From: Gluconacetobacter entanii
GTDB lineage: Bacteria; Pseudomonadota; Alphaproteobacteria; Acetobacterales; Acetobacteraceae
Assembly: GCF_003206495.1 (NCBI RefSeq)
Contig: NZ_NKUF01000018.1
Location: 1 to 64,000 of the forward strand
Reading direction: 5' to 3'
DNA: 64,000 bases
The position numbers and the translations under genes were made by a program. A model generated the notes under the pieces. It made no database searches. It had not been told where the DNA came from and saw only the letters and a list, made by a program, of their open reading frames with translations. Positions 43,585 to 52,664 of this stretch are shown one piece after another; the first letter of the stretch is position 1, and every line of letters begins with the position of its first letter.

Positions 43585-45396
43585 ATGAAAACCATGTTCC
43601 GCCGTTCCGCATCCCGGAATGGCGAGGGCAGGCCCTGGCGCACCCTGCTCCGTATCGGTCGGCTGTTCGATGCGGTGCGGATGCGCATGATGGCCATCAT
43701 CCTGTTCGCGGCGATGCCGATCGCCCTGATCGGTGCGGTGCAGGCCTGGCGCAATTATGACAAGACGATTGCCGCCCCCGGCTTCCGCACCGACCTGACG
43801 CTGGAGCGCCTCAACCTCGAGATCCGCCATGAGGTCGATGACCTGGGCAGCATGCTGCGTGTCGTCGGCCATATGGCGCTGGATGACGAAGGTATCCGGC
43901 GCATGCTGGAACTGGCGCAGTCCCTGACGGGGCATCATTACGACCAGATCGCGCTGGTGGATGCGCTGGGCAACATCGTGACGCAGGTCGGCAGGGCGGA
44001 GGGACGCAGGCGCCTCGTGCTTGACGACATGCCGCGCTTCCAGGGGGATGTGCGTGTTTCCGCCATCAACGGGGGCGCGGATTCCCACGGGATTCCCGTC
44101 GCCTTTCGCGTGACCGTCGCCACCATGATCGGCGATGGCAGCGGCCACCTTGCCCGCAGCGGTTTCCTGACGGCCATCATGCCGCTGTCGTGGGATGACG
44201 GGAAACTGCGTCCGGGCGACCCGCGCCTGGATATCGTGCAGCGCGACAATCCCGTTGCGATCTGGCTGCTCAGTCCCGATGGCTCCGCCGCGGCGCCCCT
44301 GTGCGGGGACTGCGACTGGCCCCGCATGCCGTCCGCCATGCTGATGGAGCGGGTGCGGCGGATCATGCGCGGTGGCCATGACCATGCGAGTGGCGCCCTG
44401 CCGGATGGTGCATTCTCCCTTGGCCGTGTCGAAGGCGGTGTCTTCGTGCTGGCGGTGACGCGGCGCAACGCCAATGAACGCCACGCCGTGCTGATGTTCG
44501 CCATAGCGCTGGTCGGTGGTGGGCTGCTGCTGCTGACGGGCCTGCTGGGCGCGTCGAAAAGCGCGGACGTGCTGATTGTCTCCCCCCTGCGCAAGCTGAC
44601 GGCATCGGTCAATCTGTGGCAGTTGGGCGGCGTGTATGATGTCCGCTCCAACTGGGCCATGCCGTTCGAGGTGCGCCAGCTTGCCCATGCCTTCAGCAAG
44701 GCGACGCGCAGGCTTGCCCGGCATGAACGCAGGCTGGAACGCGCGGCCGTGCGGCAGGAACTGCTGCTCAAGGAAATGCACCATCGGGTCAAGAACAACC
44801 TGCAGATCGTGGCCTCCCTGCTCAACCTGCAGGCCGGGCGCATCACGCAGCCTGCCGCGCGGGAGGAATTCGCCCAGGCCCGCGACCGCGTGCGCGCGCT
44901 GGCGACGCTGCACCGCTACCTCTATGCCGAGGGGGGGCTGTACAACCTGAACATGCAGAGCTTCGTGCGCGAACTGTGCGGGCAGATCATGCATGCGATC
45001 GGGGAGGCAGATGACGGGCGCATCACGCTCGACATCCAGGTGGAGGACCTGCTGATGGTCCCCGACCAGGCGGTGCCGCTGGCCCTGATCGTGACCGAGG
45101 CGGTCAGTAATACCATAAAATACGCCTTCCCCGATGGTGCGCGCGGCACGCTGGAGGTCGGGTTGCGGCAGGTGGACAAGATGCGCGCCTGCCTGTGGAT
45201 CGCCGATGACGGCGTGGGCATGGCGGCGGGGCGCGTGCGCCGCGGGAGCGAGGAGCGCAGCGGCATCGGGCTGCAACTGATCCGCGGGTTCGCCCGGCAG
45301 TTGGGCGGGGAGTTACAGATGTTCGAGGAAAACGGCACGCGCTACGTGCTGGTGTTCGTCCTGCAGCAGCCCGAACCCGATCAGGATGATATCTGA
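43585..45396 (+). CDS. phyK: PhyK-like sensor histidine kinase (HisKA_2/HWE type)
   Basis: A 603-residue membrane kinase. TM1 is at about 35-53, an extracytoplasmic sensor region of roughly 245 residues follows, TM2 is at about 301-321, then a HAMP-like linker. The dimerisation/phosphoacceptor motif LLKEMHHRVKNNLQIVASLL holds H399/H400, and the ATPase domain has the N-box EAVSNTIKYAFP and the glycine boxes ADDGVGM and GIGLQLI. The sensor region contains C240 and C243 (LCGDCDW), which might sense redox state or a metal. Adjacent placement to nepR indicates that it phosphorylates PhyR. Confidence 0.9.
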   Translation: MKTMFRRSASRNGEGRPWRTLLRIGRLFDAVRMRMMAIILFAAMPIALIGAVQAWRNYDKTIAAPGFRTDLTLERLNLEIRHEVDDLGSMLRVVGHMALDDEGIRRMLELAQSLTGHHYDQIALVDALGNIVTQVGRAEGRRRLVLDDMPRFQGDVRVSAINGGADSHGIPVAFRVTVATMIGDGSGHLARSGFLTAIMPLSWDDGKLRPGDPRLDIVQRDNPVAIWLLSPDGSAAAPLCGDCDWPRMPSAMLMERVRRIMRGGHDHASGALPDGAFSLGRVEGGVFVLAVTRRNANERHAVLMFAIALVGGGLLLLTGLLGASKSADVLIVSPLRKLTASVNLWQLGGVYDVRSNWAMPFEVRQLAHAFSKATRRLARHERRLERAAVRQELLLKEMHHRVKNNLQIVASLLNLQAGRITQPAAREEFAQARDRVRALATLHRYLYAEGGLYNLNMQSFVRELCGQIMHAIGEADDGRITLDIQVEDLLMVPDQAVPLALIVTEAVSNTIKYAFPDGARGTLEVGLRQVDKMRACLWIADDGVGMAAGRVRRGSEERSGIGLQLIRGFARQLGGELQMFEENGTRYVLVFVLQQPEPDQDDI

Positions 45397-45492
45397 GGGG
45401 CAAAAATTGCATGGCTGCCCCATGCCAGCGTTACACCCCCACGGGGCCTGATGACTGTCCCTGATCCGGTTCATTCGGTATAGGGAGCGATC

Positions 45493-47217
45493 ATGAGTGA
45501 TGACAAGACAGTGATGAAGGCGTGGACGCGGGCGCAGTCACGTCTGGGGCGCAGGCAGGCCATGCCCGTCGTGTGCCTTGGCCTGATCTCCAGCATGCTG
45601 GGGGCGGGGCAGGTGTGGTGCGTGGCCAATGTCCTTGGCCATGTGCTGCTGCCGTCCGATGCGGGCACACCTGCGCGATGGTCGCTGGCGGGACTGGTGG
45701 TCCTCGCGCTGCTGCGGGCCGTGTGCCAGGCGCTTTCGGACATGGCGGCGGCGCGCGCGGGCATGCAGGCACGCAGGCGGCTGCGTGGTGAGGTCGTGTC
45801 ATCCATCCTCCATGGCGGCCCCGCCCTGCTGCGCCAGCAGCACAGCGGCGCGCTGACGGCGCTGGCGGTGGACCGGATCGAGGCACTGGACGGTTTCTTC
45901 GCCCGCTGGCTCCCCGCATCCATCCTGTGGATGGCCGCCCCCTTCATCCTTGGCGTCATCGCGGCCTTCGTGCAGCCGGGATCGGCGCTGGTCATGGCGC
46001 TGTGCGGGATTGCCGTGCCGTTCGGGCAGGCGATCTTCGGCATTGGCGCGGCCGTCGCCTCCCGCAACCAGTTCCTTGCGATGCAGCGGCTTCAGGCGCG
46101 TTTCCTTGACCGCGTGCGCGGGATCGCGACCATCGTGCTGGCCGGCCGGACGGAGGACGAGGCCCGCAGGCTGGCCGCCTCCGCCGATGACCTGCGGCGG
46201 CGCACGATGAAGGTGCTGCGCGTGGCGTTCCTGTCCTCGGCCTCCATCGACTGTGCCATGGTGGTAGCGCTGGTGGTGATCGCGCTGCGCAACGGGGCCG
46301 TGCTGATGGCGCTGCACCAGTCCGGGGCACCGGCGGCGCAGATGACGGAAACCGCCGTGCGCGCGCTGTTCGTGGTGCTCCTGGTGCCGGAATTCTTCGC
46401 GCCGTTCCGGGGGCTGGCGCTGGCGTACCAGGACCGTGCCCATGCCTCGGGTGCGGCGGCGGCCATGGTGGCCCTGCCATCGGCGACGCAGGTCCGCACG
46501 GCGGAGGACAGGATCCTTGGCACCGGTGCCACGGGCGGTCATGGCGTCGGCGTGCGGTTCGAACATGTCGATTTCACATGGGACGCGGCGCGTGGGCCGA
46601 CCCTGCGTGATGTCAGCTTCAGCGTGCCTGCGGGCCAGACGCTGATCCTTGCCGGGCCGTCGGGGTCGGGCAAGTCGAGCATCATGGAAATGCTGCTGGG
46701 CTTCATCACGCCCGCGCAGGGGCGGGTGCTGTTCAATGACACCGACATCACGACGATCATGCCGCAGGCGCTGAGCGAGATGATTTCATGGATCGGGCAG
46801 AAGCCGGTCCTGTTCGCGGGCAGCTTGCGTGAAAACATCCTTTTTGCCCGTCCCGACGCGGATGAGGCCGCCGTGCAGGCGGCGATCCGCGCGGCTGCGG
46901 TCGATCGCTTTGCCGATGGTCTGCCGCAGGGACTGGAAACCCGCATTGGCGAAGGTGGGTTCGGCCTGTCGGGCGGACAGGCGCAGCGCATCGCGATTGC
47001 GCGCGCCTTCCTCAAGGATGCGCCGCTGCTGCTGCTTGACGAACCGACGTCGCACCTCGATCCCGCGACGGAGGTGGACGTCTTCGACTGCCTGCGCAGG
47101 CTGGCGCAGGGGCGCACCGTGATCCTGGCCAGCCATTCCACGGCGGTGGGCATGTTTACGGGGCAGCGGGTCGATCTTGACCATGGACAGGTGATTTCAG
47201 GGGAAACGGCGGCATGA
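45493..47217 (+). CDS. cydD: Thiol reductant ABC exporter subunit CydD
   Basis: A 574-residue half-transporter with six predicted helices in the first 310 residues and an ABC domain. Walker A is GPSGSGKSS (about 387-395), the signature LSGGQAQRIAIARAF and Walker B LLLLDEPTSHLD. With CydC it exports cysteine/glutathione and binds haem, supporting cytochrome bd and c maturation. It overlaps cydC by ATGA. cydAB is not adjacent in this window, so the pair may serve a distant bd-type quinol oxidase. Confidence 0.88.
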   Translation: MSDDKTVMKAWTRAQSRLGRRQAMPVVCLGLISSMLGAGQVWCVANVLGHVLLPSDAGTPARWSLAGLVVLALLRAVCQALSDMAAARAGMQARRRLRGEVVSSILHGGPALLRQQHSGALTALAVDRIEALDGFFARWLPASILWMAAPFILGVIAAFVQPGSALVMALCGIAVPFGQAIFGIGAAVASRNQFLAMQRLQARFLDRVRGIATIVLAGRTEDEARRLAASADDLRRRTMKVLRVAFLSSASIDCAMVVALVVIALRNGAVLMALHQSGAPAAQMTETAVRALFVVLLVPEFFAPFRGLALAYQDRAHASGAAAAMVALPSATQVRTAEDRILGTGATGGHGVGVRFEHVDFTWDAARGPTLRDVSFSVPAGQTLILAGPSGSGKSSIMEMLLGFITPAQGRVLFNDTDITTIMPQALSEMISWIGQKPVLFAGSLRENILFARPDADEAAVQAAIRAAAVDRFADGLPQGLETRIGEGGFGLSGGQAQRIAIARAFLKDAPLLLLDEPTSHLDPATEVDVFDCLRRLAQGRTVILASHSTAVGMFTGQRVDLDHGQVISGETAA

Positions 47218-48914
47218 TGCGCTCGCGCACGGAACATCGTCACCATACCGGACAGCGGGTGCATGTGCTGGGGCCTGTCCTGACGATCCTGTCGATCTGG
47301 CGGCAGCGTGCGCCATTGCTGACGGCGGGGTGCATCCTGTCGCTGCTGGCGCTGCTGTGTGGCCTGCTGCTGATGCGTGAGGCGGGGATCCGTGTCGCGG
47401 GCATGGCGATGGGCGGCATCGTGATCACGGTCGCGGCGCTGCGCGTGCTGGGTGTCGCGCGCGTTGTCATGCGGTATGTGGAACGTCTGGTCACCCATGA
47501 TGCGATGTTCCGCGCGCTGGCGGACGTGCGCGTCTGGTTCTTCCGCCACCTGGCGCGCGGTGCGGCGGCGGGGCTTGGCTTCCGGCGCGCGGGGGACCTG
47601 CTGTCGCGGCTGGTCTCGGATGTGGAGACGCTGGACGGCCTGTACCTGCGCATCATCGTGCCGCTGGCCGGTGCCCTGCTGGTGCTGCCGTTCCTGTTCA
47701 TTGCCATCAACCTGGTCAATTCGCCGCTGGCCATCGCCATTGCGATCCTGTTCGCGCTTGGCGCGTTCGTGATGCCCGCCTGCGCCGCCGTGCTGGCGCG
47801 ACGCGACGGGGGACTGGTCAACCATCAGGCGGCGCAGTTGCGCATTGGCGTGCTGGACATGGTCAGTGGCCTGCGTGAAATCCGTACCTTTGGCGCCGAA
47901 GGGCGCATGCTGGCGCATGTCACGGCGCGCGATGATGCCCTGTACCGCGCGCAGATGCGCCAGTCACGCGCGCTGGCGCTGGCGGGGATGGCGTCGTACC
48001 TGTGCGGGCAGGTGGCGGTGGTCGTCGTGCTGGCGGCGGCACTTGGCATCGGCGGCATGGGACCGCTGGCCCCGCTGCCCGCGGCGGGCGTGCTGTTCTT
48101 GACGGTCGCGGCGTTCGAAAGCATCGGCGGCCTGACCCGCGCCGGCGCGCTGGCGGGGAACGTGACGCGGGCGGCCGAACGTGTGGTCGCGGTGGATGAA
48201 AACCCCCATGGCGCGACGACGCAGGGCACGGCCCCGGCGCCCGCGGGCACGGACATCCGGTTCGAGGACATCCATTTCCGCTGGTCCAGCGACCGCGTGC
48301 CGGTGTTCTATGGCCTGTCGCTGGAGATCCCCGCCGGAAGCCGCGTGGCCGTTCTGGGGCCGTCCGGCGCGGGCAAGTCCACGCTGGCGGCGCTGCTGCT
48401 GAAAGTCGTGGCCCCGGATGCGGGGCGTGTGCTGCTGGGCGGGGTGGATATCGCCACCATCGACGATGATGCCCTGCGCCAGCGCATGGCGTGGCTGTCG
48501 CAGGCGACGCACCTGTTCGAGGATACGATTCGGGCCAACCTGCTGCTTGGCCGGCCCGATGCGACCGAAGACGACCTGTGGGTGGCGCTTGACCGTGCGC
48601 GCGTGGGCGACCTGGTGCGCGACATGCCCGAAGGCCTCGATACATGGCTGGGCGAAGGGGGCGCGCGTGTTTCCGGCGGGCAGGGGCGGCGCATCGCGCT
48701 GGCGCGGACGCTGCTGTCGCAGGCGCCGATCCTGATCCTTGACGAACCCGCCACCGGACTGGATGCCGCGACGGAGCAGGATTTCCTGCGCACCCTGAAC
48801 GAAGTGACGCAGGGGCGTACCGTCATCCTGATCGCCCATCGCCTGACGGGGGTGGAGCAACTGGATCAAATATGGCGTATTTCGGGCGGTCAGGCCGTCG
48901 CGGTGACGCGGTAA
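47214..48914 (+). CDS. cydC: Thiol reductant ABC exporter subunit CydC
   Basis: A 566-residue half-transporter. The membrane half ends near residue 320 and includes RVLGVARVVMRYVERLVTHD, the typical CydC coupling-helix region with ERL-THD. The ABC domain shows Walker A GPSGAGKST (about 382-390), the signature VSGGQGRRIALART and LILDEPATGLDAATEQ. It would form a heterodimer with CydD. The gene ends 152 bp before the next lipoprotein gene. Confidence 0.88.
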   Translation: MMRSRTEHRHHTGQRVHVLGPVLTILSIWRQRAPLLTAGCILSLLALLCGLLLMREAGIRVAGMAMGGIVITVAALRVLGVARVVMRYVERLVTHDAMFRALADVRVWFFRHLARGAAAGLGFRRAGDLLSRLVSDVETLDGLYLRIIVPLAGALLVLPFLFIAINLVNSPLAIAIAILFALGAFVMPACAAVLARRDGGLVNHQAAQLRIGVLDMVSGLREIRTFGAEGRMLAHVTARDDALYRAQMRQSRALALAGMASYLCGQVAVVVVLAAALGIGGMGPLAPLPAAGVLFLTVAAFESIGGLTRAGALAGNVTRAAERVVAVDENPHGATTQGTAPAPAGTDIRFEDIHFRWSSDRVPVFYGLSLEIPAGSRVAVLGPSGAGKSTLAALLLKVVAPDAGRVLLGGVDIATIDDDALRQRMAWLSQATHLFEDTIRANLLLGRPDATEDDLWVALDRARVGDLVRDMPEGLDTWLGEGGARVSGGQGRRIALARTLLSQAPILILDEPATGLDAATEQDFLRTLNEVTQGRTVILIAHRLTGVEQLDQIWRISGGQAVAVTR

Positions 48915-49010
48915 TGGGCGCCCTGCGGCCGGAAAGGATTGACGCAGGGGCACTCAGCGGGCACGAAGTAGCGGAAATTAGGGGTCACATCGCACCCGCG
49001 TAACAACAAG

Positions 49011-49035
49011 GGAACGCGGCCGCGACGATCCCGTG
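49011..49035 (+). promoter_or_regulatory. Possible EcfG-type promoter before the OmpA-like lipoprotein
   Basis: GGAAC (49011-49015) is followed after 16 bp by CGTG (49032-49035), close to the alphaproteobacterial general-stress consensus GGAAC-N16/17-CGTT. One -10 base differs. Prediction only. Confidence 0.3.
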
Positions 49036-49066
49036 TAAATATATTTTTATCATGGAGTGGTCCATC

Positions 49067-49441
49067 ATGCGTCGCCTGTCTCTCCTTCTGGGTCTTGGTC
49101 TGCTGACGGGTTGCGCGGGGGGACATCCCGCGAAGTTCGTTGTTTTCTTCACCCAGAACTCCACCCAGCTTGACACCCCCGCCCAGACGGTCATCTCGCA
49201 GGCGGCGCAGCGCGCGCTGGCCGGTCACGGCACCGTTCGCGTCGAAGGCTACGCCGCCGCGTCCAAGGACCTGTCCGCTGACGAACTGCTTGCCATCGAC
49301 CGCGCCAAGATCGTGGGCCGCCAGCTTGTCGTCGATGGCGTGGACGCCAGCCGCATCCGCCAGCAGCCCCGTGGTCCCGTGAACAACGAGGACGGCGCCC
49401 TTGCCTCCCGCCGGGTCGAGATCGAGGTCACCCGCAACTGA
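49067..49441 (+). CDS. Small OmpA-like lipoprotein
   Basis: A 124-residue protein with signal sequence MRRLSLLLGLGLLTGC; the lipobox LLTGC gives the lipidated cysteine at about residue 16. The mature part resembles a minimal OmpA/MotB peptidoglycan-binding domain: KFVVFFTQNSTQLDTPAQTV, then a VEGYAAAS strand and an RAKIVGRQLVVDGVDASRI helix, ending ALASRRVEIEV. The TDxxG- and R-type diaminopimelate contacts are not fully conserved, so binding is uncertain. A GGAG lies 10 nt upstream; an in-frame ATG five codons earlier is also possible. It may tether or sense the cell wall. Confidence 0.78.
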   Translation: MRRLSLLLGLGLLTGCAGGHPAKFVVFFTQNSTQLDTPAQTVISQAAQRALAGHGTVRVEGYAAASKDLSADELLAIDRAKIVGRQLVVDGVDASRIRQQPRGPVNNEDGALASRRVEIEVTRN

Positions 49442-49502
49442 TCCCCGACGGGACGCGTTTGCGCATGGCGTGGACCCCTGCGGCCGTGACGGGTGTGTGA
49501 CG

Positions 49503-51338
49503 ATGGCTGCGGATATCGACACATCCCCGCGCGGCATATTGTCGCGTGTCTTCGGCTTCCCTGATTTCCGCGGCCTGCAGCAGCAGGCGGTGGATCAGGT
49601 CATGGCCGGGCAGGACTGCCTCGTCCTGATGCCGACGGGCGGGGGAAAGAGCGTCTGTTATCAGGTGCCGGCCCTCAGCCGTCCGGGCACCGGGCTTGTC
49701 ATTTCCCCGCTGATCGCGCTGATGGATGACCAGGTCGCGGCCCTGCGGCAGCTTGGCGTCAATGCGGGCGCCCTGCATTCCGAGCAGGAGGCCGACGACG
49801 CGACGCGCGTGCGCTCCGACCTTGCGGCGGGGCGTCTGGACATCCTCTATGTCTCGCCAGAGCGTCTTCTGTCGCCGGGCATGCTTGAACGCCTCTCACG
49901 GCTGACGCTGTCGGTCATCGCGATTGACGAGGCCCACTGCATTTCCGCGTGGGGGCATGAATTCCGTCCTGAATACCGCGCGCTTGCCACCCTGCCGGAC
50001 CATTTTCCCGGCGTGCCGCGCATCGCGCTGACCGCGACGGCGGACCCGCGCACGCAGAGCGACATCCTCGAAGCACTGGCGATGCCCGACGCCACGGTGC
50101 TGAAGGCCAGCTTCCATCGCCCCAACCTTGACGTCGTGGTACGTCCCAAGACGTCGGAGATGCGCCAGCTTGTCAGCATCCTCGACCGTCACAGGGGGGA
50201 GGCGGGGATCGTCTATTGCGGTAGCCGCAACAAGACGGAGCGGATTGCGAAATCCCTGTGCGATCGCGGCTATGTCGCGCTGGCGTTCCATGCGGGCCTG
50301 TCTCCGGTGGAAAAGCGCGCCGCCCTGATGCGCTTCCGCTCGGGCGAGGCGGTGGTCATCGTGGCGACCATCGCGTTCGGCATGGGGATCGACCGTCCCG
50401 ACGTGCGCACGGTGGTGCATCTGGACATGCCCTCCTCGCCCGAGGGGTATTACCAGCAGATCGGGCGTGCGGGACGCGACGGCGAACCGGCGGAAACGGT
50501 GCTGCTGTATGGTGGCGACGACATCGCACGCGCCCGCTACTGGCTGGAGCAGTCCAATGCGCCGGAGGCCCAGCGCCGCATCATGAGCGCACGGCTGGAG
50601 GCGATGATCGCGCTGGCGGAGACGACGGGATGCCGGACGGAGGCGCTGCTGGCATGCTTTGGCGAACGGCTGGAACAGCCCTGCGGCCATTGCGACAACT
50701 GCCGCAACCCGGCGGTCACGTTCGACGGCACGGTGGCGGCGCAGAAGGTGCTTTCGGCCATCTATCGCACGGGGCAGCGTTTTGGCGCGGTGCATGTGGC
50801 CACCGTCCTGCGCGGCAAGGCGTCCGACATGGCCGCGCGCCATGGCCATGACCGGCTGAGTGTCTATGGCATTGGCAAGGACCGGCCGGAGGCGTTCTGG
50901 CGCGGCGTGATCCGGCAACTGATCGCGCGTGGCGCCATCCGTGTCAGCGGCGAATATAATGCCCTCTCCCTTGACGAGGCGCGCGCGCGTCCCATCCTGC
51001 GGGGGGAGGAGGTGGTCTCCCTGCGGGAGGACGCGACCGAGGACCTGCGCGCGGCGGCGGGGGAAAAGCGTGGCGGCAGCGGCCGGTTCGATCCCGATAC
51101 CCTGCCGCCCGACGTGGCGGCGGTGTACCGCGCGCTCAAGGCATGGCGGCTGGGGGAGGCGCGGGAGCAGGAAATCCCGCCTTATGTGATCTTCCACGAC
51201 GCGGTGCTGCATGACATCGCGCAGGAACATCCCACCACGCTGCATGAACTCGGCACCATAAAGGGGGTGGGGTCGTCCAAGCTGGAACGCTATGGCGATG
51301 CGGTGCTGCAGGTCCTGTCCACGACACCGACGGCCTGA
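49503..51338 (+). CDS. recQ: ATP-dependent DNA helicase RecQ
   Basis: A 611-residue SF2 helicase. Motif 0 FGFPDFRGLQQQAV, Walker A LMPTGGGKSVCYQ (42-54), DEAH at about 141, TATADPRTQSDI and QIGRAGRDGEPAETVLLYG define the helicase core. The RQC region carries zinc cysteines in ALLACFGERLEQPCGHCDNC and a winged helix. An HRDC domain ends the protein (LPPDVAAVYRALKAW to GVGSSKLERYGDAVL). Full-length and complete. It starts a same-direction run recQ-nrdR-nusB-thiL. Confidence 0.95.
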   Translation: MAADIDTSPRGILSRVFGFPDFRGLQQQAVDQVMAGQDCLVLMPTGGGKSVCYQVPALSRPGTGLVISPLIALMDDQVAALRQLGVNAGALHSEQEADDATRVRSDLAAGRLDILYVSPERLLSPGMLERLSRLTLSVIAIDEAHCISAWGHEFRPEYRALATLPDHFPGVPRIALTATADPRTQSDILEALAMPDATVLKASFHRPNLDVVVRPKTSEMRQLVSILDRHRGEAGIVYCGSRNKTERIAKSLCDRGYVALAFHAGLSPVEKRAALMRFRSGEAVVIVATIAFGMGIDRPDVRTVVHLDMPSSPEGYYQQIGRAGRDGEPAETVLLYGGDDIARARYWLEQSNAPEAQRRIMSARLEAMIALAETTGCRTEALLACFGERLEQPCGHCDNCRNPAVTFDGTVAAQKVLSAIYRTGQRFGAVHVATVLRGKASDMAARHGHDRLSVYGIGKDRPEAFWRGVIRQLIARGAIRVSGEYNALSLDEARARPILRGEEVVSLREDATEDLRAAAGEKRGGSGRFDPDTLPPDVAAVYRALKAWRLGEAREQEIPPYVIFHDAVLHDIAQEHPTTLHELGTIKGVGSSKLERYGDAVLQVLSTTPTA

Positions 51339-51470
51339 CGCCTGTCCCACGCCGTGTTCCCCTGATGCCGGTCCTGCGAAGGACATGTTTTTCTGCTAAT
51401 GATAATGTGAAGATGCGGGATTGTGTGGTCCCATGGCCCGCAGTATTCCCGCCTGAATCGAGTGGTTGCC

Positions 51471-51977
51471 ATGCGTTGCCCATTTTGTGGACATGAAGAT
51501 ACCCAGGTCAAGGACAGCCGCCCGCACGAGGACGGGGCCGCGATCCGCAGGCGTCGCATCTGCGCGTCATGCGGGCAGCGTTTCACGACGATCGAGCGCA
51601 TCCAGTTGCGTGACCTGATCGTGGTCAAGGCGGACGGCCGGCGCGTGCCGTTCGAACGCGACAAGCTGGCGCGGTCCGTGCGCATCGCGCTGCGCAAGCG
51701 CCCGGTGGACGAGGAACGTATCGAACGCATCGTCAACGGACTGGTCCGTCACCTTGAGGCGGCGGGCGAGCCTGATATCAAGTCGGTCGATATCGGGCGG
51801 CGGGTCATGGAAACTTTGCGGGAAGTCGATTCGGTCGCCTATATCCGCTTTGCCAGCGTGCACTGGGATTTCAGGGAAACCAAGGATTTCGCCGCGATAC
51901 TGGAGACGATCTCCACCTCGGTCGCGGCGGATGCGGCCCCTCAGGACGGGGAGAACCCGCCCGTGGAGGACAAATGA
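51471..51977 (+). CDS. nrdR: Transcriptional repressor NrdR
   Basis: A 168-residue nucleotide-sensing repressor of ribonucleotide reductase genes. The zinc ribbon uses C3, C6, C31 and C34 ([10 protein letters not shown] and [11 protein letters not shown]). The ATP-cone spans about 50-140 ([20 protein letters not shown] to [14 protein letters not shown]). The acidic C-terminus is short and variable. It lies 132 bp after recQ and upstream of nusB-thiL; in many bacteria nrdR sits in front of rib-nusB-thiL, and here the rib genes are absent from the run. Confidence 0.94.
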   Translation: MRCPFCGHEDTQVKDSRPHEDGAAIRRRRICASCGQRFTTIERIQLRDLIVVKADGRRVPFERDKLARSVRIALRKRPVDEERIERIVNGLVRHLEAAGEPDIKSVDIGRRVMETLREVDSVAYIRFASVHWDFRETKDFAAILETISTSVAADAAPQDGENPPVEDK

Positions 51978-52062
51978 CGGCAAAAGCCTATGGACCCCAT
52001 GCGCCAAAGAGGCGATGAAGCCCTGCATTGCGCACGACGCCCGACAGCAGGAGACAGTTGAG

Positions 52063-52623
52063 ATGACACAGACAGGTGCCCCCGGTGACACCCCTTCGGG
52101 CGAGACACCCCGCGGCGGCAGGAACCGTTCACGTACGGCATCGCGCGTGGGCGCGGTGCAGGCCCTGTTCCAGATCGAGCAGGCGGGCGACAATGCCGAA
52201 GCCGTGGTGTCGCAGTTCACCCGCCATCGCCTTGCGACCGGCAAGGCCTCGTCCGGTTATGCCGAAGGGCTGGTGCCTGACGCCGATGTGCGCCTGTTCA
52301 CCGCCATCGTGCGTGGCAGCGTGGCCCGGCAGAAGGAGATCGACGCGATGGTGGTCGATGTCCTGCCGTCCTCCTGGCCGATGGAACGGCTTGATCCCGT
52401 GCTGCGCGCGCTGCTGCGTGCGGCGGGCGGGGAACTGACCGCGCAGGATCCGGCGCCAAGCCGCGTGATCATCAATGAGTACATGGATGTCGCGCACGGT
52501 TTCTTTTCCGGCGATGAACCGCGCATGCTCAACGGCGTTCTCGATGCGATGTCACGTCGTATCGCGGGCGGCGAAGCCGCCCCTGCGACTCCGGCGGCCG
52601 ATGGTGAACCTTCGGTCCCCTGA
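52063..52623 (+). CDS. nusB: Transcription antitermination factor NusB
   Basis: A 186-residue all-helical RNA-binding protein that with NusE (S10) acts on boxA of rRNA operons. TASRVGAVQALFQIEQAGDN is the N-terminal arginine-rich helix of the family. PMERLDPVLRALLRAAGGEL and VIINEYMDVAHGF form the conserved C-terminal part, ending in MLNGVLDAMSRR. About 25 Gly/Thr-rich residues precede the domain and a Pro/Ala tail follows. ATG 52063 has an AGGAG site 10 nt upstream; an ATG at 52015 would add 16 residues. Confidence 0.92.
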   Translation: MTQTGAPGDTPSGETPRGGRNRSRTASRVGAVQALFQIEQAGDNAEAVVSQFTRHRLATGKASSGYAEGLVPDADVRLFTAIVRGSVARQKEIDAMVVDVLPSSWPMERLDPVLRALLRAAGGELTAQDPAPSRVIINEYMDVAHGFFSGDEPRMLNGVLDAMSRRIAGGEAAPATPAADGEPSVP

Positions 52624-52664
52624 CCCCGCGCGGGATGTCGCAGGGACCGGTTGGAGAGAACGGT

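Noticed and set aside
45493-48914. Multidrug ABC exporter pair instead of CydDC
   Set aside because: Gene order, ATGA overlap, sizes and the CydC-type RYVERLVTHD region fit CydDC better, although cydAB is not adjacent.
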